A stretch of 64,000 nucleotides of DNA from Micromonospora rhizosphaerae (GTDB taxonomy: Bacteria; Actinomycetota; Actinomycetes; Mycobacteriales; Micromonosporaceae). Of the stretch, positions 26,723 to 36,159 are shown piece by piece. Under the pieces are notes generated by a model. It was not told where the DNA came from. It worked only from the letters and a program-made list of their open reading frames with translations, and did not search any database. Numbering within the stretch: position 1 is the stretch's first letter; every line of letters begins with the position of its first letter. A program made the translations under genes and the position numbers. The stretch lies in the NCBI RefSeq assembly GCF_900091465.1, contig NZ_FMHV01000002.1, positions 1,364,001 to 1,428,000 on the forward strand, read 5' to 3'.

Positions 26723-28324
26723 CTAGCCCGCGTGGACCAGCGACTCGACGGCCCCGGCCTCGCGGTCACCGCCCGCCGGGCCGGCCGCCGCCGCGCCGGC
26801 CTGCCGGCTAGGCGCCTTGGCGTTGATGAAGACGCCCGCGACCACCGCGGCCAGCAGCATGATGCCCGCGGAGATCCAGGTCGCCACGGAGTAGCCGTGC
26901 ACCGTCGCCTCGGCCAGTGCCGCCTTCGCCTGCAGCGTTTGCTGGGCGGGGTTGACCCGGTGGTCCGTCAGCCAGTCCGTGGTCGCGCTGGCCGCGATCG
27001 TGTTGAGCAGTGCGGTGCCGACCGACCCGCCCACCTGCTGCATGGTGTTGAGGGTCGCCGAGGCCGCCCCCTGCTCGTGCGCGGCGACGCGGCTGGTGGC
27101 CGTGGAAATGGCCGCCATGAAGGTGGCGCCCATGCCGAGGCCCATCATGCAGATTCCGGGCAGGACGTGGCTGAGGTAGGTGGCGTCGACGTCCATGGAG
27201 GCCAGGAAGGCCAAGCCGCCGGCGGCCAGCGTCAGACCGGGCATGATCAGCGCCCGGGCCGGCACCTTCTGCAGCAGCCGCGCCGAAATCTGCGTGGAAC
27301 CGATGATCATGCAGGCGGTCATCGGCAGGTAGGCCACACCGGTCTTCAGCGGCGACCAGCCCTTGATGCCCTGCAGGTAGTAGGTCAGGAACAGGAAGAC
27401 GCCGAACATGGCGATGGTGACCAGGGCCATCGTCAGGTAGGCGCCCGCCCGCTGGCGGTCCTTGACGATGTGCAGGGGCAGCAGCGGCGTCCGGGCGCGG
27501 GTCTGCCACAGGCAGAAGATCCCGAGGATCACCACGCCGCCGATCAGCAGGGTCAGTACCCGGGTGTCGTCCCAGTCGCGGGACCCGGCCTCGCTGAAGC
27601 CGTAGACGATGGACAGCACGCCGGCGGTGCCCAGCACGGCACCGAGGATGTCCAGCTGGGCGCCGGTCCTGCGGCCCGGGTCCTTGAGCATCACGATCGC
27701 GCCGATCACCGCGAGGGCGGCCACCGGGGCGTTGACGTACAGGCACCACCGCCAGTCCAGGTACTCAGTCAGGAAGCCGCCGAGCAGCATGCCGATGGCG
27801 CTGCCGGCGCCGGCGATGGCGCCGAACACGCCGAACGCCTTGCCGCGTTCGCGCGGGTGGGTGAAGGTCGTGGTCATCAGGGACAGCGCGGCGGGGGCCA
27901 GCAGCGCGGCGAAGACGCCCTGCAGGGCTCGGGCCGCGAAGAGCATGCCGGGGCCGGTGGCAGCGCCGCCGAGCGCGGAGGCCCCGGCGAAGCCGATCAG
28001 GCCGATGATGAAGCTGCGCTTGCGTCCGAACAGGTCGCCGAGGCGTCCGCCGAGCAGCAGCAGGCCACCGAAGGCGAGGGTGTAGGCGGTGATGGCCCAC
28101 TGCCGGTTGCCGTCGGTCATGCCGAGGTCCTGCTGGGCGGACGGCAGGGCGATGTTGACGATGGTCATGTCCAGAACCACGATCAGCTGGGCGAGGGCGA
28201 TGACCACCAGGCCCCACCAGCGGCGGGGGTCGGGGGGCGGCGGGGCGGCTCCCCCCTTGCCCAGTGATATGTCGATGCTGACGGGGCGTTCTGGCCCGTT
28301 TTCGGGCAGGGCTATGTCGGCCAT
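26723..28324 (-). CDS. DHA2-family MFS drug-efflux transporter (EmrB/QacA type)
   Basis: A 533-residue proton-driven exporter with about 14 membrane helices. Helix 1 carries the DHA2 motif IVVLDMTIVNIALPSAQQDL (motif D1), followed by motif A GGRLGDLFGRKR and motif C-like GAIAGAGSAIGMLLGGFL. The N-terminal 35 residues are cytoplasmic and Pro-rich. The ATG at 28324 has agaaggtag upstream. Substrates are likely lipophilic cations or antibiotics, inferred from the family. The divergent region holds a possible TetR tail and the start of an ECF41 gene. Confidence 0.93.
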   Translation of the reverse strand: MADIALPENGPERPVSIDISLGKGGAAPPPPDPRRWWGLVVIALAQLIVVLDMTIVNIALPSAQQDLGMTDGNRQWAITAYTLAFGGLLLLGGRLGDLFGRKRSFIIGLIGFAGASALGGAATGPGMLFAARALQGVFAALLAPAALSLMTTTFTHPRERGKAFGVFGAIAGAGSAIGMLLGGFLTEYLDWRWCLYVNAPVAALAVIGAIVMLKDPGRRTGAQLDILGAVLGTAGVLSIVYGFSEAGSRDWDDTRVLTLLIGGVVILGIFCLWQTRARTPLLPLHIVKDRQRAGAYLTMALVTIAMFGVFLFLTYYLQGIKGWSPLKTGVAYLPMTACMIIGSTQISARLLQKVPARALIMPGLTLAAGGLAFLASMDVDATYLSHVLPGICMMGLGMGATFMAAISTATSRVAAHEQGAASATLNTMQQVGGSVGTALLNTIAASATTDWLTDHRVNPAQQTLQAKAALAEATVHGYSVATWISAGIMLLAAVVAGVFINAKAPSRQAGAAAAGPAGGDREAGAVESLVHAG

Positions 28325-29012
28325 GTATCGGGCTACCTTCTACGTGTGGGCTCGGGGTCGATTCGGGTCGATCGCAGTGGGTCGCTACCGCACTGCGGCA
28401 CGGTGCGGCGCGTCGGCGACGGCGTTGCCGCTCAGCGCCGATTGAGACGGGCGAGGCTGGACATCAGGACCTCGTCGACCAGGCGGTCGATGTACTCGTC
28501 CGCGACTCCTCACGCCGCATCATCTGGCGTTGGGCGAGGTCGGCGAGGTTCCGAGAGACCTTGTTCTCGGATGCTCCTGGGCCGTGAGCTTGCGAGAACG
28601 AGGGCCAGGCCGTGACGTACGGCCAGCTCAGCACCTCCGAGAACAGGGGCATGTACCTGGGTGACGTTTTCACGACAGGCTGTTTCGGGAGTGCTCGGTC
28701 GCGGTCGCCGGCAAGCTGACCGGCTGGCTGGCCGTCCATGTCGCCCATGCCGAGCCTCAGCCGGAGCGAGTCGTCGTGTCGGTCGTCGTGGATGTGGACA
28801 TGGCGAGGTCTTCCCTTCTCAATCTCACTCGTGGTGTTGCTTGCCGCCCGGATCGTTCGCGCGGCGGCCGGACAAACACGAGACGCCGGCGACCCGATCC
28901 CCGTGACAGCTGTGATCGTGTGATGCGGGCCACCGATCATGGGGTGTCACACAGCGGTCGAGACCGGCGTCTTGGTAAGGCAGGGCTTAGAGCGAGCAGG
29001 CAGGAGCCGGGC
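28325..29012. other. Divergent region: possible TetR tail remnant and ECF41 promoter
   Basis: 688 bases without an intact gene. On the minus strand the 20 codons ending near 28442 read DEYIDRLVDEVLMSSLARLN, as in the last helix of a TetR repressor; upstream in-frame there is a stop and the rest is not family-like, so at most a tail of a regulator of the efflux gene is left. The ECF41 promoter at 28945-28971 lies at the other end. Confidence 0.35.
28945..28971 (+). promoter_or_regulatory. ECF41 promoter, exact consensus
   Basis: TGTCACA, then exactly 16 bases, then CGTC: a full match to the published ECF41 consensus TGTCACA-N16-CGTC. It sits 41 bases before the start codon of the ECF41 gene at 29013, where an autoregulated promoter is expected. 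Confidence 0.88.
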
Positions 29013-29951
29013 ATGAGCGAGCTCAGCGAAGGAACTACGGATACCGCCGAGCCGCTCGATCGTGCCGACCGCGTGGACTCCGCCACCGAGGCGTTCGTTG
29101 CCCACCGCAACCTGCTGTTCACCGTCGCCTACGAGATGCTCGGTTCGGCCACCGACGCCGAAGACGTCCTGCAAGAGACCTGGCTGCGATGGGTGGGCGT
29201 CGATCTCGACACCGTGCGGGAGCAGCGTGCCTACCTGGTGCGGATCGTCACTCGGCAGGCGCTGGACCGGCTGCGCGCGCTCGATCGGCGTAAGGAGTCC
29301 TACGTCGGGCCGTGGTTGCCCGAGCCGTTGCTGACCGCGCCTGATGTGGCCGAGGACGTCGAGTTGGCCGACAGCATCTCGATGGCGATGCTGCTGGTGC
29401 TGGAGACGCTCGGGCCAATCGAGCGGGCGGTGTTCGTGCTGCGCGAGGTGTTCGATCTGGAGTACGACGAGATCGCCGAGGCCGTCGACAAGACCCCCGC
29501 CACCGTACGCCAGATCGCCCACCGGGCACGGGCACACGTCGCCGCGCGCCGAACACGCGTCAGCGTCTCCCCGGCCGAGACCCGAGCCGCGCTCCAGGCC
29601 TTCCAACGAGCGGTCGAAACCGGCGACCTGCAGTCCCTGCTCGACATCCTCGCGCCAGATGTCGTCGCCCTGAGCGACGGCGGCGGAGTCAGACATGCCC
29701 TGCTGCGGCCCGTCGTGGGGGCCGGCAAGGTGGCTCGCTTGCTGGCTAGCGGCTGGTACAAGCGCGGCGTCGAAAGGTCGGTCGAGCCGGTACAGGTCAA
29801 TGGTGGCCCGGGGCTGCTCGTCCGAGTCAATGGAGAGATCGACGGCGTGCTGGCGGTGCGGGTCGAGAACGGATGCGTCACCGGCCTCTACCATGTGCGC
29901 AATCCCGAGAAGCTGTCGCGTGTGGAGCGGGAGACCGCCGTGAGCCGCTGA
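29013..29951 (+). CDS. ECF41-type sigma factor with SnoaL-like C-terminal domain
   Basis: A 312-residue sigma factor of the same group as the one at 17964-18842. Region 2 reads LFTVAYEMLGSATDAEDVLQ, region 4 VFDLEYDEIAEAVDKTPATV, then the SnoaL-like domain (LQAFQRAVETGDLQSLLDIL to GLYHVRNPEKLSRV). The ATG at 29013 follows caggagccgggc. An extra 20 or so residues before the family start (SELSEGTTDTAEPLDRADRV) are variable. Unlike the other copy it has no adjacent COE partner gene, so its targets are elsewhere. The perfect promoter upstream indicates autoregulation. Confidence 0.93.
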   Translation: MSELSEGTTDTAEPLDRADRVDSATEAFVAHRNLLFTVAYEMLGSATDAEDVLQETWLRWVGVDLDTVREQRAYLVRIVTRQALDRLRALDRRKESYVGPWLPEPLLTAPDVAEDVELADSISMAMLLVLETLGPIERAVFVLREVFDLEYDEIAEAVDKTPATVRQIAHRARAHVAARRTRVSVSPAETRAALQAFQRAVETGDLQSLLDILAPDVVALSDGGGVRHALLRPVVGAGKVARLLASGWYKRGVERSVEPVQVNGGPGLLVRVNGEIDGVLAVRVENGCVTGLYHVRNPEKLSRVERETAVSR

Positions 29952-30309
29952 GGCCGGAACGACCTACAGCCCGCCGCGCCCCGATGAACACACCCGGCCA
30001 CTGCCATCATGCCAAAGGAACTCCCGACGGTTGGTCACGCGACCCCACCGGTCCGGGCCCCTCTCGATGGGGCGGATGGATCAGCCTGACGGCCCCGATA
30101 GACGGCCCGGCAGGGCACAGCCGTTCTCATAAATGACCAGATGCGAGAGTTCCAGATCATGATCCGCAGCTGACCAACGGCGGCCCGCACCCCGGCGGCA
30201 TCCGAGACGTCCTGTCATCGGCACGTCCGGATGCGTGCACCCGTGAGCTGGTTACCTTGCGTGACGAGCATGACAGTGCGTCGCGTCGGGCTCGGCTGGC
30301 CGGTCCGGC
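29952..30309. other. Intergenic DNA with repeat copy B
   Basis: 358 bases without a recognisable gene. Repeat copy B (30213-30270) lies at the end, directly before the broken membrane protein gene. Confidence 0.35.
30213..30270. repeat. Dispersed repeat, copy B
   Basis: Begins TGTCATCGGCACGTCCGGAT and contains GGTTACCTTGCGTGACGAGC; aligns without gaps to copy A at 23624. Its end is about 40 bases before the first family-like codon of the truncated gene at 30310. Confidence 0.7.
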
Positions 30310-31364
30310 CAGAGCACCGGCGAGATCAGTCTGGTGGGCGCTCGGATCGGCGGTGCTCTGTTCCTTAACGGGGCGGAGTTGACCGGCCCGGTGACGGCGC
30401 TCGATGGCACTTGGCTCCGTGCTGGCACCGACGTGCTCGCTCAGGACGGCTTCACCTGCCGGGGGGCGTTGCGGCTCGACAACGCCGAGATCGGTGGTTC
30501 TCTCCGCTGGGAAGGCGCCGTCCTCGAAAATCCCGATGGCGCCGCACTCTCCGGTCAGGACCTGCGGGTCGGCGCGAACGCCGACCTGTGTGACGGGTTC
30601 AGCGCCAACGGGGCGGTCCGTTTGCGCTATGCCGAGATCAACAGCTGGTTGTGCTTCGAGCGGGCCACGTTGACCGTCCCCGTCGGGAGGACCGCGTTGG
30701 ACTGCCGCCACGTCGTCGCCCGGGAGCTGGTGTTGCTGCCCGCTGAGCCACCCGATGGCGTCGTGGATCTGAGCCATGCGCGGATCGGGCTGCTGCGTGA
30801 CGACCCGGCGACCTGGCCGTCGGCCCTGCACCTGGAGGGCTGACGTACGAGACGTTGGCCGAGCTCGACAACGGGGCTGACCGGCTGCGGTGGCTGCGGC
30901 TGGACCCACACGGATTCCGGCCTCAGGCGTACACGCAGTTGGCGCAGGTATATCGCAGCGTGGGCCGCGACGACGTTGCGCGTACTGTGCTGCTCGCCGG
31001 TGAGCGCCACCGGCGTGACATCCTTGCCCTGCCAGGACGGTTGTTGGGGGGGTCTGCAGGACCTGACCGTTGGATACGGCTACCGACCGGTCCGGGCCGC
31101 CGGATGGCTTGCGGCCTTGCTCGTCGTTGGCACCACGATGCTCGGGCTGAATCCACCCCGGGCCGTCGAGCCCGGCAAGGCGCCCGACTTCGTCGCGTCC
31201 ATATACACGCTGGACCTGATCCTGCCGGTCATCGACCTCGGGCAGCAGTCAGCGTTCCACCCAGTTGGGGCGTCGGTCTGGTTCGCCTACGCCCTGATCG
31301 CCGCCGGGCTGCTGTTGTGACCACCATCGCCGCCGCCGGTGCCCGCCAGTTGCGGCGCGACTGA
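30310..31364 (+). pseudogene. Membrane-associated oxidoreductase-like protein, truncated and broken by three frameshifts
   Basis: The reading pieces join into one known actinobacterial family: repeats such as ARIGGALFLNGAEL, LRLDNAEIGGSLRWEGAVLE and VRLRYAEINSWLCFERATL, then TYETLAELDNGADRLRWLRL, LQDLTVGYGYRPVRAAGWLA and LDLILPVIDLGQQSAFHPVG with two membrane helices, ending TTIAAAGARQLRRD. The frame breaks at about 30840 (TGA inside GGCTGACG), at a run of seven G near 31045-31051, and at about 31318. The usual N-terminal 150 or more residues are also missing. No protein of normal structure can be made. Confidence 0.85.
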
Positions 31365-31670
31365 CCGCCCCGCCACACCACACACCCGAGCTGGGGCGTC
31401 GCTCTACTTTCGGCAGATCTGGTCGTCTCGACGCGTTGTCAGCGGCCAGATCCGGATGCCGGTCATCGGCTGGGCGGCTCGAACCGGAGGCCGTTCACCG
31501 CAGCACCGTCGAATCACCGCAACATGATAATGACCGATTCGTTGTCACCGGGCGCGCCCGCAGTGCGATGGTGAAAAACGATTTGACAGCGGCGATAGTC
31601 TGATCCTCCGTACTTCCGGCGGACCGTGAGTCGCGAGGGGGCCCTGCCCTCTCGACACTCAGGAGCCGCA
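31365..31670. promoter_or_regulatory. Leader region of the MFS gene
   Basis: 306 bases. A TTGACA hexamer lies at about 31583 and a strong hairpin at 31628-31660 just before the ribosome site. No gene is seen. Confidence 0.4.
31628..31660 (+). promoter_or_regulatory. Stem-loop in the leader, next to the ribosome site
   Basis: GAGTCGCGAGGG pairs imperfectly with CCCTCTCGACACTC around a short loop; the AGGAG ribosome site follows at once and the ATG at 31671 eight bases later. Such a position fits translational or transcriptional attenuation of an efflux gene, but this is inference. Confidence 0.45.
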
Positions 31671-32873
31671 ATGCGCCGGGCGCCCGCCCTCTCCTTTCTC
31701 CTCGTCACCGTCTTCCTCGACATGCTCGGGCTCGGCCTGATCGTGCCGATCGTGCCCGCCCTGATGACGGCCGTCACCGAGGACGCCACCGCCGCTGTCC
31801 GCTGGTCCGGCCTGCTCGGCTCGATCTACGGCCTGCTGCAGTTCGTCGTCTCGCCGCTGCTCGGACGGCTCTCCGACCGGTACGGCCGGCGTCCCATCCT
31901 GCTCGCGTCGCTGACCTGCCTCGGCGTCGACTGGCTGGCCCACGCGATCTCACCCAGCCCCTGGACCCTCTTGCTGTTCCACGCCCTCGCCGGTGCGTGC
32001 GCGGGTACGAGCACCGTGGTCAACGCGTACATCGCGGACGTCACGGAACCCGAGTCGCGGGCTCGCGCGTACGGGCTGATCGGCGCAGCGTTCGGGCTCG
32101 GCTTCGTCGCCGGCCCGACCGTCGGCGGCCTGCTCGGCGCCGTCGACGTACGCCTGCCGTTCTTCGCCGCGGCCGCGCTGTCCTTCGCCAACGTCGCGTA
32201 CGGCTGGTTCGTTCTTCCCGAGTCGCGGCCCGGAGACCGGACGACCCCGCTGACCCTGCGGATGGCGAACCCGGTCGGCTCCCTCGCCGTCGTCCTGCGC
32301 CGGCCAGTGCTCGGGAGGCTCGCGTACGCCCGCTTCTGCGCCGACGTCGCCCGCATGACCCACCAGTCGATCTGGACGTTCTTCCTCACGTACCAGTTCG
32401 TCTGGAGCACCGCGCACATCGGCGTCGTGATGGCGGCGGGCGCGCTCGCTGGCGCGGTCTTCCAGGCCCGGGCCGTCGGCCCGGTCGTCCGCCTGCTCGG
32501 CGACAAGCGTGCCGCGGTGGCCGGCAGCCTGCTCGGCGTCGCGTCGCTGGTAGGTACGGCGTTCGTGTCCGTGCCGTGGATGCTCTACGTCCTGCAGGCG
32601 GTCGGCGTGCTCGGCTCGGTCGGCGGTGCGGCCGCGCAGTCGTGGATCTCTCGCAGCGTCCGGGCCAACGAGCAGGGGACCGTGCAGGGCGCGCTGACCG
32701 GAATCGGCGCCGTCGCGGAGACCGTGGTGCCGGTTGCGGCCGGTGCGGCGTTCGGGTGGTCGCTGGCGTACGCATCACCGGGTTGGGTCTTCGTCGGTGC
32801 GGCCGCTTTCGGGGCCGTGTCGGCGCTCCTGCTGGCCGCGACGCCCGATGTCCGGACAGCGCCGATCGAATAA
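31671..32873 (+). CDS. TCR/Tet-type MFS transporter
   Basis: A 400-residue transporter with 12 helices, of the TetA-like DHA1 group. Helix 1 reads LVTVFLDMLGLGLIVPIVPA, followed by motif A GRLSDRYGRRPILLAS and the motif C-like region LIGAAFGLGFVAGPTVGGLL. Length is normal. The ATG at 31671 follows caggagccgca. Tetracycline itself is not assured as a substrate, since the group also carries other drugs. A leader hairpin suggests regulated expression. Confidence 0.9.
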   Translation: MRRAPALSFLLVTVFLDMLGLGLIVPIVPALMTAVTEDATAAVRWSGLLGSIYGLLQFVVSPLLGRLSDRYGRRPILLASLTCLGVDWLAHAISPSPWTLLLFHALAGACAGTSTVVNAYIADVTEPESRARAYGLIGAAFGLGFVAGPTVGGLLGAVDVRLPFFAAAALSFANVAYGWFVLPESRPGDRTTPLTLRMANPVGSLAVVLRRPVLGRLAYARFCADVARMTHQSIWTFFLTYQFVWSTAHIGVVMAAGALAGAVFQARAVGPVVRLLGDKRAAVAGSLLGVASLVGTAFVSVPWMLYVLQAVGVLGSVGGAAAQSWISRSVRANEQGTVQGALTGIGAVAETVVPVAAGAAFGWSLAYASPGWVFVGAAAFGAVSALLLAATPDVRTAPIE

Positions 32874-33069
32874 GGCGGTTGCGGCTGGTGCGGTCGTATT
32901 GGCATACACAAGACTCCGACGGTTTCCTGCGCGCCCGGACGACCGCAACTCGTGCCGCTCACCGCATCCTCTGCTCGGCACCTCCGGACGGCAACCGGGC
33001 CAACTCGGCGTGACGCTACGTAGCGCTCGAATCGCGGCATGAGAGTGCACCGAATCATGGGCGATCGGC

Positions 33070-33726
33070 ATGACATACCGTCTGGTGATGGCGTACGCGG
33101 GCTCCCGGACCATAAATGTCGGAACCTGGTTGCTGCCCGAGGACGAAGACGCGTTCGACCTGGCGTTGCGCGACGCGTTTCCTGGCGCCGCGTGGCGGTG
33201 CTCGCAACCGGGACCGCTGGGACTTCACCCAGTCCACCTGCACGGCTCGCTGGCAAACGCGATGGCCTGCGGCGGCCGGGGAGTTCAGGCGTTCCTGCAC
33301 CTGCCGATCGGCGCAAGCCTGCCATCAACCGTCACGCTTGCCGACGGCGTCCCACTGCCGGACGGGCCACCGGTCGCTGCCATTGTTCAACTCCTGCGCT
33401 CGACGCGCCGACATGACTCCGGCGGTACGTACTGCGATCACGACGCCGGGTACCAGCACCCGGAAGGCGGTGCGTACTTTGATGCCGGCAGGCTGGCCGC
33501 TAGCTGGTTCGAGGACGAAGTCGGTGCCGACACACACCAGGTCCTCCTGCGGCAAACACGGGCGGTTCGGTCGGTGCTGATAGCCACCACTCGTCCGGCT
33601 CGCATCAAAGATCAGAATGGCAGACGGCTTACTGGCTACCGCATCGGTCCGGCCGCTCAGGCGATGGCCGAAGCGACGGGCACCCTTCTCGGCCGCACTG
33701 GATTACAGCGGTTCCAGCTTGGCTGA
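33070..33726 (+). CDS. Hypothetical protein
   Basis: A 218-residue cytoplasmic protein without signal or membrane helix. Codon usage looks coding and the protein looks folded: NVGTWLLPEDEDAFDLALRD, QAFLHLPIGASLPSTVTLAD, and a Cys/His stretch GTYCDHDAGYQHPEGGAYFD. No family is recognised. Its ATG at 33070 is within a convincing start of the conserved-looking text. Neighbours are an MFS gene upstream and the broken LtrA copy downstream; no operon is evident. Confidence 0.55.
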   Translation: MTYRLVMAYAGSRTINVGTWLLPEDEDAFDLALRDAFPGAAWRCSQPGPLGLHPVHLHGSLANAMACGGRGVQAFLHLPIGASLPSTVTLADGVPLPDGPPVAAIVQLLRSTRRHDSGGTYCDHDAGYQHPEGGAYFDAGRLAASWFEDEVGADTHQVLLRQTRAVRSVLIATTRPARIKDQNGRRLTGYRIGPAAQAMAEATGTLLGRTGLQRFQLG

Positions 33727-34002
33727 ACCTGCCGCGATCTCGACGTCAGGCAGCGCACTCAACTCGGCATGTGAGTGCACCCGCAGGCGCTCAGATGTCA
33801 CCGACTGTAACCGCCATGGTCGACGAGCTGATCCGGACCGGCGGTGGCGGGTAGAAGGAAGAAGTGGCCGCCTGGACCGAGGCCGCCCGTGCAGCGGGGG
33901 CCGCCCGGTTCCAGGCCAGGGCCGCGTATCTGAATTCACCGGCGCTGCGGCGTGGTACGAATGCTTCAAGCCTGAGACAAAGCAGGCAGAACGGGCGGGT
34001 TG

Positions 34003-35180
34003 ATGACGACGAGCGGTGCCAAGCTGCTGCGAAGACCCGAGGAGCCGCGGCGGGCGAACTTCCTGGAGCTGTTCTTCGACCTGGTGTTCGTCGTCGCGCT
34101 CGTCCAGCTCTCGAACGGGCTGGTCCAGGATCTCACGTGGAGCGGCGCTTTCCAGACGCTGGTGCTGCTGTTGGCGATGTGGTGGGTCTGGTCCGTCACG
34201 GCGTGGGTAACCGACTTATACGACCCGCAGCGGTCGGCGATACAGCTGCTGGTGACCGCGAGCATGCTCGGCAGTCTGGTGATGGTGGTCGCGCTGCCCG
34301 ATGCCTTCGGCGAGCGAGGTCTGGTCTTCGCAGGCATGTACGCCGCCATCCATGTCGGCCGCCAGATCTTCCTCGTCCTCACTCTGCGTGGCCATGAATT
34401 GCAGCGCAGAAGCGTGCGGGTGTTGTTCTGGTTTGGTGTGTCGGCGGTGCCGTGGATCGCGGGGGCGCTCGCGCACGGTGCGGCGCGTGGGGCGTTGTGG
34501 ACGCTGGCGGTGGCCGTGGACTACACGGCACGCGGATTCCGCTTCCCCACGCCGGGGTTGGGTCGCTCGCCCGAGTCGGAGTTCCCGATCGTGGCCGAGC
34601 ATCTGGCCGAGCGGTACCGGCAGCTTTTCGTCATCGCGCTCGGCGAGTTGATCCTGGACATCGCGTTGACCCTCAGTGGCAGCGGCTTCGCGGCTGATCG
34701 GACCGCGCGTTCGTGGTGTCGTTCGTCGGCACGGCGCTGTTCTTGCGGATCTACATCTACCGCTCGGGAGAGTTGTTGCCGGCTGCCATCGCAGCGGCGC
34801 CCCACCCAGACCGCTTAGGCGTGTCGGCGCTAACCGCTCATCTGCTCATGATGGCCGGCATCGTCGCGACCGCAGTGGGCGACGAACTCGTCATCGCCCA
34901 TCCACTCGGGCACACACGGCCGGCCTGGGTCGCCGTCATCCTCGGCGGGCCCGCGCTGTTCCTGGTCGGGCGTTCCTTCTTCGAGTACGCGGTGTTCAGC
35001 CGCGTGTCCCGGGACCGGGTGATCGGGCTGCTCGTGTTGGTCGCCCTGACACCGCCGATGCTCCTCCTGCCGCCGCTACTGGCCGCCATCGCCGCAATCG
35101 CGGTCCTCACCGGGATCGCCATCGCCGACGCAGCACGCGCCCGCGGACGCCCACCCGAGCCGCCGTCACCACCCGGCTAG
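34003..35180 (+). pseudogene. LtrA family protein, second copy, frameshifted
   Basis: The first part from ATG 34003 reads RANFLELFFDLVFVVALVQL and continues to LDIALTLSGSGFAADRTA, after which the frame becomes Arg/Ser-rich and stops at 34818. The family text goes on in another frame from about 34705: FVVSFVGTALFLRIYIYRSG, then AAIAAAPHPDRLG to the end at 35180. One indel near 34700-34712 explains it. Joined length would be about 392 residues, close to the intact paralogue at 367-1572, with clear similarity along the whole length. A sequencing error cannot be ruled out. Confidence 0.85.
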
Positions 35181-35264
35181 CCGGAAAGTGCCACCCACGT
35201 CCCGAGACTGTTCTGTCACGAACGTCCTGAGAGGCGACACGCCGGCAGCGGACAGGCCCGGTGA

Positions 35265-35711
35265 TCAGGCGGCCGGAGCCTGCCGCAGGGCTTCCGCGAG
35301 CGCCTCGGCGTTCTTCTTGTCCACCCGGGGGAAGGTGAGAGCCACGCCGTCGCCCGCAGTACCGAACGCGAGGCGCAGCAGGCTCACGACGCCCATCTTG
35401 GCCTCGGCCAGCGACACGTGTTCACGGGGCACCTCACCGAGGACCTTCTTTCCGGGGCCCCCCAGAAACGTCTGCGGCAAGAAGATCAGTCGACGGTTGG
35501 TGAGCACGACGAACTGCTTACGGGTCGATGCCAGCGCCGCCCCCAACAACGCTCCGCCACCCTCAAGCCTGACCGCCTGGCTGACGACCGTCCCGAGTCG
35601 ACTGGACGAGAACTTCCCGACCATGGCCCGCGTCGCCACGACCGGCTGCTCACCGGACTGCAGGATCGGCGTCACCTGCTCGAACGCACGGGTCTGAAGC
35701 TTCTGCTGCAC
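35265..35711 (-). CDS. Hypothetical PH-like (bPH) protein
   Basis: A 148-residue protein starting at GTG 35711 with ggag five bases upstream. The core FVVLTNRRLIFLPQTFLGGP preceded by a Gly-rich stretch, then VPREHVSLAEAKMGVVSLLR, resembles bacterial pleckstrin-homology-like proteins (the x-x-T-N-R-R-L-x-F/Y pattern). No membrane helix or signal. Role unknown; such proteins are often stress-related or membrane-associated. Single gene between two eroded loci. Confidence 0.65.
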   Translation of the reverse strand: MQQKLQTRAFEQVTPILQSGEQPVVATRAMVGKFSSSRLGTVVSQAVRLEGGGALLGAALASTRKQFVVLTNRRLIFLPQTFLGGPGKKVLGEVPREHVSLAEAKMGVVSLLRLAFGTAGDGVALTFPRVDKKNAEALAEALRQAPAA

Positions 35712-35857
35712 TGCGTCTCCGTTCCTTGGCCGCGAATCGCGCCGATTGTAATGACTCGGAGGCCGATCTAGATCCGACGATCGGTCGACATCAGGCGGGA
35801 GAAGTCGACATTGGGCCTTCGCGGGTAAGCCTCCGGTCACTTTGTGTGCCCAACACG

Positions 35858-36159
35858 CTAGTTCGGCCGGTCGCTGGCCACGTGGGGCTCGACCAGCCGC
35901 TTCGCCACCTCGGCGTCCGACTCGGTAAGGAAGACAGCCAGGCTGTGCCGCCGTCGGCGGCCGTTCTCTTCGGCCACCACCCTGAACACGTGCACGTAGC
36001 GATGCCACTCTCGGCGTGCACTGTCCGGCAGGCCGCTGAGGAACGCCTCCGCCACCTCCTGAGGGAGGCGATGTCGAACGCACCACCGACTCCGAAGAGC
36101 GGCTTGGTCGGCCACATTGGGTCGTACGCGTTGAAGGTGGTGAAGAACGACGACTGCAT
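35858..36159 (-). pseudogene. Conserved hypothetical protein, frameshifted
   Basis: From ATG 36159: MQSSFFTTFNAYDPMWPTKP, then FGVGGAFDIAS; the frame then turns Arg-rich, while another frame continues LPQEVAEAFLSGLPDSARRE, YVHVFRVVAEENGRRRR and SDAEVAKRLVEPHV to a stop at 35858. The lesion is at about 36065-36075. The joined product is about 100 residues. No family is recognised. Confidence 0.6.

Noticed and set aside
26702..28267. 521-codon plus-strand frame opposite the DHA2 transporter
   Set aside because: It is rich in Gly, Gln, Arg and His, as expected from antisense of GC-rich membrane protein DNA.
28464..28940. Minus-strand 158-codon frame between the DHA2 transporter and the ECF41 gene
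   Set aside because: Composition is unlike a folded protein and no family is seen; only a possible TetR tail near 28442 is kept as a weak note.
32000..33010. Long Arg-rich frames overlapping the Tet-type MFS gene
   Set aside because: They are off-frame shadows of the transporter.
33727..34002. Possible small gene (AAWTEAARAAGAARFQARAA) before the LtrA copy
   Set aside because: Low-complexity Ala/Arg text without start site or family.
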